DNA from: a virus
Virus record (IMG/VR): IMGVR_UViG_3300044622_000352
Coordinates: 1 to 20,052 of that record
Length of the DNA stretch: 20,052 nucleotides
Direction: 5' to 3' (one strand)
Numbering within the stretch: the first letter of the stretch is position 1; every line of letters begins with the position of its first letter. The position numbers and the translations under genes are program-made. This document shows positions 10,485-17,175 of the stretch, in pieces. The notes under the pieces were generated by a model that was not told the DNA's origin, did not search any database, and saw only the letters and a list, made by a program, of their open reading frames with translations.

Positions 10485-11282
10485 ATGCCACGAATTAGGT
10501 CAACAGGGTTCTCAATCTGTCCACACGAGATCATGGATCAGATTGCAGAACCAGGCGGCAAGCAGCGCGTATGCGTTTACCTGCTGCTTCATCGCCACGG
10601 CAACGGCAGCCCAGATGGCTGCTACGCATCGGTCACAACGCTCTCACATGAACTTGGCAGCAGCCGTAGAGACGTCATGGCGGCCATCCAGTGGCTGATC
10701 ACCAATGGCTGGGCTACCTACGTCTACGACGACCACTGCAGGCGGCACATCTACCTCAACGTTGATCGCCGCAAGCAGCGCACCACCAGTGCCCAAAAAG
10801 GCACCAATACCAAAGAGCCAAAAAGGCACCGTGGTATCCAAAAAGGCACCGGGAGTAATAGTGCCTTTTTAGACACCGACCCTGGTATCCAAAAAGGCAC
10901 CCAATCAAGATCCCATGAACAAGATCCCTCTATCTCTTCCATAGGTACTAACGTACCTATAGAATCGATAGATGCCGATTTACCTGAAAAAAGGGTCGAA
11001 ACGAAGACCAAGCCAATGGCACCAGACCTTGAGCCGCACAGGGATCTGGTAACAGCTTTCTGGAAAATCAAGAAAGGCTCCAAGGGGGACATAGCTTGGA
11101 AGCTTTTGTGCACAGAGCTGTTAAAGTTTCACCACAACCTCGGTCCATGTGCAGTCGAGGAGCAGCTCACGCTTGCGATCAACGGCAAGTGGGCTGGCAT
11201 CAGCTACAGCCGTCACCTGCAGTTCAATCCGCACCTCGTTGAAGCCACTGCGGCATCCGCACCACAGTTCGTGATCCGCTAA
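10485..11282 (+). CDS. Winged-helix replication initiator-like protein
   Basis: In this 265-aa protein residues about 25-95 form a winged helix: QRVCVYLLLHRHGNGSPDGC, then ASVTTLSHELGSSRRDVMAA, then IQWLITNGWATYVYDDHCRR and HIYLNV as the wing. Residues about 96-180 are low complexity (Gln, Lys, Gly, Thr, Ser). The C-terminal domain, about 185-265, is helical (RDLVTAFWKIKKGSKGDIAW onward). This domain order parallels phage replication proteins of the lambda O type, in which the N-terminal domain binds origin iterons located in the middle of the gene; here repeats occur at the same place. It opens the right arm. The fold is clear but the initiator role is inferred. Confidence 0.72.
   Translation: MPRIRSTGFSICPHEIMDQIAEPGGKQRVCVYLLLHRHGNGSPDGCYASVTTLSHELGSSRRDVMAAIQWLITNGWATYVYDDHCRRHIYLNVDRRKQRTTSAQKGTNTKEPKRHRGIQKGTGSNSAFLDTDPGIQKGTQSRSHEQDPSISSIGTNVPIESIDADLPEKRVETKTKPMAPDLEPHRDLVTAFWKIKKGSKGDIAWKLLCTELLKFHHNLGPCAVEEQLTLAINGKWAGISYSRHLQFNPHLVEATAASAPQFVIR
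10793..10901 (+). repeat. Iteron array inside the initiator gene, probable replication origin
   Basis: The 13-mer CCAAAAAGGCACC occurs perfectly at 10793-10805, 10818-10830, 10838-10850 and 10889-10901. The inverted core GTGCCTTTTT is at 10861-10870. The third and fourth direct copies are preceded by TGGTAT. The copies do not all share a reading frame: three encode QKGT, one encodes PKRH and the inverted one encodes SAFL. DNA identity is therefore conserved rather than protein. Spacing is 25, 20 and 51 bp between starts. A 20-bp palindrome lies 40 bp downstream. This is the arrangement expected of an origin bound by the encoded protein. Confidence 0.75.
10941..10960. repeat. 20-bp perfect hairpin next to the iterons
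   Basis: ATAGGTAC-TAAC-GTACCTAT is a perfect 8-bp inverted repeat with a 4-nt loop, in an AT-rich stretch downstream of the iterons (through about 10990). It lies in codons for GTNVPI, so it is not explained by protein constraint. It could be a second protein site or an unwinding structure of the origin. Confidence 0.6.
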
Positions 11283-11578
11283 TGGAATTGTTTGACACAC
11301 GCCTTGCCAATGCCTACATCTGGGCTTGCAGCGAAAAAAAGGACCGCTCGTTTCCGCCAAAGCAAGTGTTTCGCGGCACTCAGGGACCATCGTTTGACAA
11401 GCTGGCCATTGACCACAACCAAATCGGTGACTACCCGATTGGTCGCTATGACGAGCTTGGTCGCTACCACACCTACTGCCCGCCACTGCCAAATGTGGCT
11501 GGTGGGCTTGGTCGCTATATCATGCACCCACACGCCTACGACGCATACGCAGCAGCCGTTACAGAGGCGCGTCGATGA
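11282..11578 (+). CDS. Hypothetical protein, 98 aa
   Basis: The ATG shares one base with the stop of the initiator gene (TAATG). The product begins MELFDTRLANAYIWACSEKK and is rich in Tyr, Gly and Arg. It includes DHNQIGDYPIGRYDELGRYH and a C-terminal HPHAYDAYAAAVTEARR helix. I do not recognise a family; the Arg/Tyr-rich middle and small size are compatible with a nucleic-acid-binding accessory protein. It ends in an ATGA overlap with the next gene. Expressed with the initiator by inference. Confidence 0.72.
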   Translation: MELFDTRLANAYIWACSEKKDRSFPPKQVFRGTQGPSFDKLAIDHNQIGDYPIGRYDELGRYHTYCPPLPNVAGGLGRYIMHPHAYDAYAAAVTEARR

Positions 11579-11844
11579 CACTTCAGCCGTTAGGTACCTT
11601 CGATGGCATAGGTGATACACTGGCCAGAATGGTTGCCAAAGGCCGTTGCACCATCAACGATCTTGACAATGCAGCGCCAGGATCTCCAGCGACCTACCAG
11701 CCACGCAACCTGCTTCGAGATTGGATTTCTGTCAATGCCATCAAATGGCAGCAAATCCAAGACGAGTACAACTTTAAGCCGGAGCCAGCAGTAGAAGCTG
11801 GCCCATCACCACGCGACTTTCAGCCAAACGATCTTCCTTTCTGA
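11575..11844 (+). CDS. Hypothetical protein, 89 aa
   Basis: The product begins MTLQPLGTFDGIGDTLARMV and includes GRCTINDLDNAAPGSPATYQ, then PRNLLRDWISVNAIKWQQIQ. It ends in DFQPNDLPF. The short acidic/hydrophobic end (PNDLPF) resembles the C-terminal tip motif of single-strand-binding proteins, a resemblance only. The 5' and 3' ends overlap the neighbours as ATGA and TGATG. No named family. It may act with the initiator; this is an inference from position. Confidence 0.7.
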   Translation: MTLQPLGTFDGIGDTLARMVAKGRCTINDLDNAAPGSPATYQPRNLLRDWISVNAIKWQQIQDEYNFKPEPAVEAGPSPRDFQPNDLPF

Positions 11845-12128
11845 TGCCACGCCTTTTCAACCGCAAAGTCGAAATCCGCTTTGATGACGAGTCCCTTGAA
11901 AAAATTGACACCGCTGCAAAGGTCTACGGACTGTCTCGCGCTGAGTTCATACGCTCTACCGCATTGGCTCGCCAGGAGACGCCTAGCAGCGTCTCTAAGG
12001 CGCCTCTGACACCTGATCAGTATCTGTCACTGGTTCAGCACGTTTACCGCCTCCTGGGCGGCTCTGTGGGCCGATCAACAGCAGAAATATGCGTTGCGGC
12101 AACCTTGCGCAAGCTGTATAACCGATAA
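11844..12128 (+). CDS. Ribbon-helix-helix protein (CopG/MobC-like), 94 aa
   Basis: Residues about 9-44 show the ribbon-helix-helix pattern: KVEIRFDDESLEKIDTAAKV followed by YGLSRAEFIRSTAL, including the strand (VEIRF), first helix, Gly-Leu-Ser turn and second helix (SRAEFIRSTAL). A helical C-terminal extension of about 50 residues could mediate dimer or partner contact. It resembles MobC/relaxosome accessory or transcriptional regulators in layout, but no relaxase is present, so a regulatory role is more likely. It is coupled to the upstream gene (TGATG). It is the second such regulator in the centre of the window. Confidence 0.75.
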   Translation: MPRLFNRKVEIRFDDESLEKIDTAAKVYGLSRAEFIRSTALARQETPSSVSKAPLTPDQYLSLVQHVYRLLGGSVGRSTAEICVAATLRKLYNR

Positions 12129-12148
12129 CAACACGGGTGCATGGTGTA

Positions 12149-12358
12149 ATGCAGCATCGTTTTCAGCTCAGAACAGCCGTTGGTGCGTACGAGTTTTCGT
12201 ACGACTTAAGCTCGCGCAGCCTTTGCCTTGTGCGTTGGCCAGATGGCCGCTCAGCAATGCGCATTCTTGCCGCTGGTTTGCCAAAAACAATTGAAGATGC
12301 CACTATTGCTGCAACAAACCACATAAGGTATATTGAAACCGACTACCAAAGTTGTTAG
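12149..12358 (+). CDS. Hypothetical beta-rich protein, 69 aa
   Basis: The ATG at 12149 (MQHRFQLRTAVGAYEFSYDL) is preferred over an in-frame GTG at 12137. The sequence alternates short beta strands (FQLRTAVGAYEFSYD, RSLCLVRWPDG) and ends in a helix (TIEDATIAATNHIRYIETDY). Its stop overlaps the possible GTG start of the ParB-like gene. Function unknown. The N-terminal nucleotides contain a stretch similar to the minus-strand promoter block, but at an unsuitable position. Confidence 0.62.
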   Translation: MQHRFQLRTAVGAYEFSYDLSSRSLCLVRWPDGRSAMRILAAGLPKTIEDATIAATNHIRYIETDYQSC

Positions 12359-12366
12359 TGCTATCA

Positions 12367-13170
12367 ATGCTTCCGTTTGACGAGGTATCCACAGATCCCG
12401 TTGTCACATCAATAAAGGATCTGAAGCACGATCATAGAAATGCCAGGCGACGGACTGATCGCAGCAGCAAGCTTATTGCTGAATCGCTAAAACGTTATGG
12501 GGCCGCTAGGTCAATTGTCATCGACGAAGACAACCGCATCCTTGCAGGCAATGGCACCATCGAAGGTGCAAAGGCCGCTGGTATTAAAAACATTCGTGTC
12601 ATTGAAACCGATGGCTCTGAAATTATTGCCGTAAGGCGCACTGATCTTTCAGAAGATGACAAAATTGGACTTGCGCTTGCTGATAACCGCACCAGCGATC
12701 TTAGCGAATGGGATGGCGCCATGCTGCATCAAATCAGCGAAGAGCATGACATCAGCACATGGTTTGACAAGGAAGAATTAGACGAGCTGTTCGGAATTGA
12801 AGAAACAATAGACGAGGACAGCCCTTACACAAACAAAACAACTGCACCAATTTATGAGCCAAGTGGCACGCAATACAAGCCCGAACACCTTTACGATGCA
12901 ACGAAAACAAATCAGCTTATTGCTGAAATCCAAATCGCTGACATCCCTGATGACATCAAGGTTTTCTTGACCTTAGCGGCACATCGTCACACAGCATTTA
13001 CCTACAGCAAGATTGCTGATTACTACGCAACCGCACCAAAAGAAATCCAGTCGTTATTTGAAGACTCGGCTCTTGTCATTATTGACTTTGAGCAAGCCAT
13101 AGAAAACGGCTTTGTGCGCCTTGATGAGCGCGTAGAACAATCTTTTAAACAGGATCATCCCGATGCGTAA
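12367..13170 (+). CDS. ParB/sulfiredoxin-like domain protein, 267 aa
   Basis: Residues about 14-85 match the ParB-like nuclease fold: SIKDLKHDHRNARRRTDRSS, then AESLKRYGAARSIVIDEDNR, then ILAGNGTIEGAKAAGIKNIR. The 'GNGT' replaces the GxxR box of plasmid ParB. Middle residues (95-165) include LSEDDKIGLALADNRTSDLS, a typical extension of phage-encoded ParB-like proteins. The C-terminal part includes YEPSGTQYKPEHLYDATKTN and SALVIIDFEQAIENGFVRLD, known to me from proteins that sit next to or are fused to phage DNA-modification enzymes. A GTG at 12358 is an alternative start. It overlaps the next gene by 8 nt. Its precise role (nuclease, ATPase or guide for base modification) is uncertain. Confidence 0.82.
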   Translation: MLPFDEVSTDPVVTSIKDLKHDHRNARRRTDRSSKLIAESLKRYGAARSIVIDEDNRILAGNGTIEGAKAAGIKNIRVIETDGSEIIAVRRTDLSEDDKIGLALADNRTSDLSEWDGAMLHQISEEHDISTWFDKEELDELFGIEETIDEDSPYTNKTTAPIYEPSGTQYKPEHLYDATKTNQLIAEIQIADIPDDIKVFLTLAAHRHTAFTYSKIADYYATAPKEIQSLFEDSALVIIDFEQAIENGFVRLDERVEQSFKQDHPDA

Positions 13171-14023
13171 CGACTTCTGTATCTTTATCTTGTCAAACCG
13201 CAGGCCGGATAACATCAAAACCCTTGATACACTTCAAAAGTGTGGCTACACCGGCAAGTGGTTTATCGTCATTGACGATGAAGACCCAACGGCCGAGCAG
13301 TACAAAAAACAATTTGGTGACCGCGTACTTGTCTTTTCAAAAGCAAAGGTTGCTGAAATCACAGACTCATGCGATACATCTAAGGATCGCCGTACTCCGT
13401 TGTGGGCGCGTAATGCTTGCTGGGATCTAGCCAAGCAGGTCAAGTGCCGGTTCTTCTGTCAACTAGACGATGACTACACCTGGTTCGGTCACAGACGTAT
13501 GGCCAAAATAAATTCATCACCAAACCCTAAATATGTAAACTGCGTTTCGGAAAGCATTGATATTATCTTTGACGGTACGGTGGAGTTTCTTGAAAATACG
13601 CCATCGGTTTCAAGCATTGCCTTCTCACAAGGAGGCGATTACAACACAAGTCCTGAAAAAGCTAAACGGGTATTGCGTAAAGCAATGAACTCATTCTTTT
13701 GCGATACGCAGCGCCCTTTCAAATTTATCGGCAAATTCAACGATGATGTCAATACCTACATTGCTCATGGAGCCACTGGGAAGCTCTTTTTTACATACTG
13801 TCCTTTCCAGCTCAATCAAGCAAAAACACAGCAAAACGCTGGTGGTATCACGGAGGCTTACAAGGAAAATGGCACCTATGTCAAATCCTTCTACACAGTT
13901 ATGATCTCGCCATCCTCAACCTGGATCGAACTGATGGGGCACTCCAACCCACGCCTTCACCACACACATGACTGGAATAAAGTATGCCCAAAAATCATTC
14001 ACGAGAAATATCGACGCCAATAG
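13163..14023 (+). CDS. TAGT-like (TET-associated) glycosyltransferase, 286 aa
   Basis: The protein starts MRNDFCIFILSNRRPDNIKT and has the nucleotide-sugar-binding pattern GYTGKWFIVIDDEDPT near 28-43. The metal-binding DxD-type motif CQLDDDYTWF is near 99-108. Further on are WARNACWDLAKQ and a C-terminal half with FIGKFNDDVNTYIAHGATGK. This matches the GT-A-like glycosyltransferases found near base-hydroxylating TET/JBP enzymes in phages, which add sugars to hydroxymethylated bases. No TET/JBP or hydroxymethylase gene is in the window. It overlaps the ParB-like gene by 8 nt, so the two probably act together. The family call comes from memory and the sugar substrate is unknown. Confidence 0.72.
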   Translation: MRNDFCIFILSNRRPDNIKTLDTLQKCGYTGKWFIVIDDEDPTAEQYKKQFGDRVLVFSKAKVAEITDSCDTSKDRRTPLWARNACWDLAKQVKCRFFCQLDDDYTWFGHRRMAKINSSPNPKYVNCVSESIDIIFDGTVEFLENTPSVSSIAFSQGGDYNTSPEKAKRVLRKAMNSFFCDTQRPFKFIGKFNDDVNTYIAHGATGKLFFTYCPFQLNQAKTQQNAGGITEAYKENGTYVKSFYTVMISPSSTWIELMGHSNPRLHHTHDWNKVCPKIIHEKYRRQ

Positions 14024-14040
14024 TCCATATATGCTATACA
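14011..14040 (+). promoter_or_regulatory. Possible late promoter before terminase
   Basis: TCGACG (14011-14016) and TATACA (14035-14040) with an 18-nt spacer lie at the end of the glycosyltransferase gene and in the 46-bp gap before the small terminase. The match to a sigma-70 consensus is moderate, and the gap is AT-rich (TCCATATATGCTATACATGA). It could drive packaging and head genes, but only by position. Confidence 0.3.
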
Positions 14041-14069
14041 TGATCGACAATTGGTTGCTGGCTGCATAA

Positions 14070-14393
14070 ATGGCTCCTAAACGTGGACCAAAAGCTGAAA
14101 CCCTTGAACGCGCTGAACGCTTTGCGCGCATCATTGCCAATGGTGGCAGGCGCTCGGATTGCATCCGCTACGCCAGGGAAAACTGGGGGGTAAAAGACGA
14201 TGCCTGCGATCTTTACCTGCGGCTTGCACGCGAGAAACTGAAAGCTGACTGGGACATCGAGCGCCCGCAAATGGTGGCTGATCTGCTGTCGCAGTGCAGC
14301 ACCTTGCAGATGGAAGCAAGACGTGCTGGGCAATATCACATCGCATTGGGTGCTATCAATACCGCAGCCAAGCTGGCACAACTCTGCTCATGA
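14070..14393 (+). CDS. terS: Terminase small subunit
   Basis: This 107-aa protein begins MAPKRGPKAETLERAERFAR with a basic N-terminal helix. It continues with ANGGRRSDCIRYARENWGVK, then DDACDLYLRLAREKLKADWD, a helix-turn-helix-like DNA-binding layout, and ends with a helical oligomerisation segment (TLQMEARRAGQYHIALGAIN). Small terminase subunits recognise the packaging site and feed DNA to the motor. The gene overlaps the large subunit as ATGA, the strongest support for its identity. No close named family is claimed from sequence alone. Confidence 0.82.
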   Translation: MAPKRGPKAETLERAERFARIIANGGRRSDCIRYARENWGVKDDACDLYLRLAREKLKADWDIERPQMVADLLSQCSTLQMEARRAGQYHIALGAINTAAKLAQLCS

Positions 14394-15739
14394 GCATCCT
14401 GGCTGTAGCGCGTGAAGGGCATGTGCTGCAGCAACTTGGTCAGCACGGTGACGCGGTAGATGTTGCCAAACTGATCGCTCGTATCCAAAGTGACCTGCAC
14501 CCTGGGCAGCTTGCGTTCGTAGATGACACCGCAACGCAGATCCTTGGTATCAGCGCTGGCTATGGCGCTGGCAAGACCAGGGCACTATGCGCTAAGGCCG
14601 TGATGCTGGCGGCAGTCAATCAGGGTTTCATCGGCTGCGTGATGGAGCCGACCGGGCCACTGATCCGGGACATTTGGCAGACGGACTTTGAGGCGTTCCT
14701 TGAGGCGTACGACATCCCGTACACATTTCGCGCGTCACCGCTGCCGGAGTACATGCTGCACCTGCCGGGCGGCGATACCAAGATCCTGTGCCGATCCTTT
14801 GAGAACTGGTCGCGCATTATCGGTCTGAACCTTGCATGGGTGCTGGCTGATGAGATCGACACCGTGACGCCCAGCATTGCTAACAAGGCATTCCCTAAGA
14901 TCCTCGGCCGTTTGCGCTCGGGCAATGTGCGGCAGTTTGGCGCGGCATCAACGCCAGAGGGCTTCCGGTGGATGTGGAACACATTCGGCAGCGATGATGC
15001 CAAGCAGCGGCCAGACCGGCAGCTAATCAAAATGCGCACGGCGGACAATCCACACCTGCCACCGGACTTCATCGAACGGCTGCAGGCGAACTACGACCCG
15101 AGCCTGCTGCGGGCATACCTCGACGGCGAGTTCGTCAACCTGACGACTGGGCAGGTATATGACAGGTTCAATCGGGCAAAGCATGTTGCCGCCACAGTGC
15201 CGGACGTCGCCCGCGAGCCAATCCGCGTTGGTATTGACTTCAACGTGGGCAACATGTCTGCCGTGATCGCCGTGCGGCTTGGCAATGGCCTGCTGGTGAT
15301 TGACGAGATCGCCGGTGCGCATGACACCGACGCATTGGCGCAAGAGATCCGCAGGCGGCACCCGCAGCAGCAGATCTACATCTACCCAGACGCAAGCGGC
15401 GGCAGCCGCAGCACCAACGCCAGCCAAACCGACATCCAGATCCTGGAGTCCTACGGCATGTCAAACCAGTCACCACGCAGCAACCCGCCAGTGCGCGATC
15501 GGGTATCAGCTGTGCAGGCGCTGCTGGAGAACGGCAAAGGGCAGGTGCGGCTGCAGGTGGCGCAGGGTTGCCGCCGCGTGATCGAATGCCTAGAGCTGCA
15601 GTGCTACAGCGACAAGGGCGAACCTGACAAGGATGCAGGGTTCGATCACATGAACGACGCGCTCGGCTACCTGGTGTGGCGTGAGTTCAACCCATTGCAC
15701 GCCGGTGCTGGCCGCAGCACTGGCATCAGGCTCTACTAG
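14390..15739 (+). CDS. terL: Terminase large subunit
   Basis: The ATG at 14390 overlaps the small subunit stop (ATGA); the longer frame to 14294 lies inside that gene. The 449-aa product has the ATPase: adenine-binding HPGQ at 37-40, Walker A SAGYGAGKT at 55-63, Walker B VLADEID at 151-157 and coupling motif GAASTPEG at 184-191. The RNase H-like nuclease has GIDFNVG at 281-287 (D283), YPDASG near 332-337 (D334) and FDHMNDALGY near the end. This is the motor that cuts and packages DNA into the prohead. All catalytic positions are present, so it looks functional. A 56-bp gap with no convincing gene follows. Confidence 0.95.
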   Translation: MSILAVAREGHVLQQLGQHGDAVDVAKLIARIQSDLHPGQLAFVDDTATQILGISAGYGAGKTRALCAKAVMLAAVNQGFIGCVMEPTGPLIRDIWQTDFEAFLEAYDIPYTFRASPLPEYMLHLPGGDTKILCRSFENWSRIIGLNLAWVLADEIDTVTPSIANKAFPKILGRLRSGNVRQFGAASTPEGFRWMWNTFGSDDAKQRPDRQLIKMRTADNPHLPPDFIERLQANYDPSLLRAYLDGEFVNLTTGQVYDRFNRAKHVAATVPDVAREPIRVGIDFNVGNMSAVIAVRLGNGLLVIDEIAGAHDTDALAQEIRRRHPQQQIYIYPDASGGSRSTNASQTDIQILESYGMSNQSPRSNPPVRDRVSAVQALLENGKGQVRLQVAQGCRRVIECLELQCYSDKGEPDKDAGFDHMNDALGYLVWREFNPLHAGAGRSTGIRLY

Positions 15740-15795
15740 ACAGCCCATCAATGACTGAAGCCGTAAACTGATGGCATTCTCAGCGGTTAGCGCTC

Positions 15796-17175
15796 GTGTA
15801 TAGCGGTTACAACTTCTATGACCGGCCGCTAGCGCAGCGCACCGTAGCAAAGGTCAACGACCCGAATACGAATTGGTATGCGCAAGAGCCGCACTGGCTG
15901 CTGATTGAAGATCTGCTGCAGGGCACCTATGGCATGCGCAAGAAGCATCGCCGCTACTTGCCGCAGGAGCCACGCGAACTGGATGAGTCCTACGACAACC
16001 GCCTATCCCGTAGCGTCTGTCCGCCGTACTACATCCGCCTTGAGCGCATGCTGGCGGGCATGCTCACCCGCAAGCCAGTGAGGCTGGATGACACCGCCGA
16101 CATCATCCGTGAGCAGCTGTTTGATGTAGACCTGCAAGGCAATGACCTCAACGTGTGGACGTATGAAGCCGCCCGTAAGATGGTGCGATATGGCCACATT
16201 GGTACGTTGGTAGATGCCCCGTCTGATGGCGGCAGACCCTACTGGGTGACATACACGCCCCGGCAGATCCTTGGCTGGCGCACCGAGACGCAAGAAGGCA
16301 AGCAGGTGCTGACCCAGCTGCGGCTGGCGGAAGTGGTCACGGTGCCAGATGGCGAGTTTGGCGAGAAAGCCGTCGAGCAGGTACGTGTGCTGACGCCTGG
16401 CGAGTACCGCATCCATCGCAAGGCCGACAGCGGTGAGTTCACCGTCGTTGATGAAGGCCGCACGAGCCTCAATCAGATCCCGTTCACCATTGCCTATGCG
16501 CAGCGTCATGGGTTCATGGAATCCCGCCCGCCGCTGGAGGATATCGCAGAGCTGAACCTCAAGACCTATCAGGTGCAGTCGGACCTTGATAACCAACTGC
16601 ACATCTCAGCCGTACCGATGCTGGCGTTCTACGGGTTCCCGTCAGCAGCCGAAGAGGTATCAGCCGGACCCGGCGAAGCGATCGCATTTCCCGCTGAAGG
16701 CCGCGCCGAGTACATCGAGCCAGCCGGTCGCAGCTTTGACGCGCAATTCCGCAGGCTTGAGCAGCTTGCGCTGCAAATCAATGAGCTAGGACTGTCCGCA
16801 GTGCTAGGTCAGAAGCTGAGCGCCGAGACAGCTGAGGCAAAGCGCATTGATCGCAGCCAGGGCGATAGCACCATGATGGTGATTGCGCAGAATATGCAGG
16901 ACATGATCGACAACTGCCTGCAGTTTCATGCGCAGTACCTGGGCAATGCAACTGCTGCCGGTAGCAGCTATGTCAACCGCGACTTCCTTGGCGCACGCCT
17001 TGAGCCGCAGGACATCACTGCGCTGCTATCGCTCTACACCGCTGGCACCATCAGCCAGGAAACCCTGCTGCGTGAGCTGGCTGAAGGCGATGTGCTAGGC
17101 GATAACTTTGACGTGGACGAAGAGCTGGATGCCACATCCAATGCGGGGCTTGATCTACCGTCTGATGGACAGTGA
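15796..17175 (+). CDS. Portal protein (DUF4055-like), GTG start
   Basis: A GTG at 15796 is the first usable start after an in-frame TGA at 15769. In 459 aa the DUF4055 features are CPPYYIRLERMLAGMLTRKP near 76-95, then YEAARKMVRYGHIGTLVDAP, then PYWVTYTPRQILGWRTE, then LAEVV. After these come IPFTIAYAQRH near 229-239, ADLNLKTYQ-like ELNLKTYQVQSDLDNQLHIS, and the helical ETAEAKRIDRSQGDSTMMVI region near 350-370. Twelve copies form the ring through which DNA enters and leaves the capsid, joining terminase and tail. It directly follows the terminase and is coupled to the next head protein (GTGA). Confidence 0.88.
   Translation: MYSGYNFYDRPLAQRTVAKVNDPNTNWYAQEPHWLLIEDLLQGTYGMRKKHRRYLPQEPRELDESYDNRLSRSVCPPYYIRLERMLAGMLTRKPVRLDDTADIIREQLFDVDLQGNDLNVWTYEAARKMVRYGHIGTLVDAPSDGGRPYWVTYTPRQILGWRTETQEGKQVLTQLRLAEVVTVPDGEFGEKAVEQVRVLTPGEYRIHRKADSGEFTVVDEGRTSLNQIPFTIAYAQRHGFMESRPPLEDIAELNLKTYQVQSDLDNQLHISAVPMLAFYGFPSAAEEVSAGPGEAIAFPAEGRAEYIEPAGRSFDAQFRRLEQLALQINELGLSAVLGQKLSAETAEAKRIDRSQGDSTMMVIAQNMQDMIDNCLQFHAQYLGNATAAGSSYVNRDFLGARLEPQDITALLSLYTAGTISQETLLRELAEGDVLGDNFDVDEELDATSNAGLDLPSDGQ

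Noticed and set aside
10793-10901. CRISPR array
   Set aside because: Units are 13 bp with short unequal spacing, one is inverted, and all lie inside a coding sequence; an iteron array explains them better.
12130-12152. GTGCATGGTGTAATG on the plus strand resembling promoter block B
   Set aside because: It lies directly at the start codon of the 69-aa gene, with no hexamer at the required 8-nt distance.
14620-15072. Minus-strand frame of 150 codons inside the large terminase gene
   Set aside because: The terminase has all ATPase and nuclease motifs in this region; the opposite frame shows none and no coupling.
15740-15795. Micro-frames of 6 and 10 codons between terminase and portal
   Set aside because: They are linked by a TGATG, but they are too short to support and no sequence feature marks them as genes; the portal GTG explains the region.
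16003-16602. Minus-strand frame of 199 codons inside the portal gene
   Set aside because: It is the antisense of a well-supported portal protein; composition (His, Leu, Arg rich) is that of a shadow frame.
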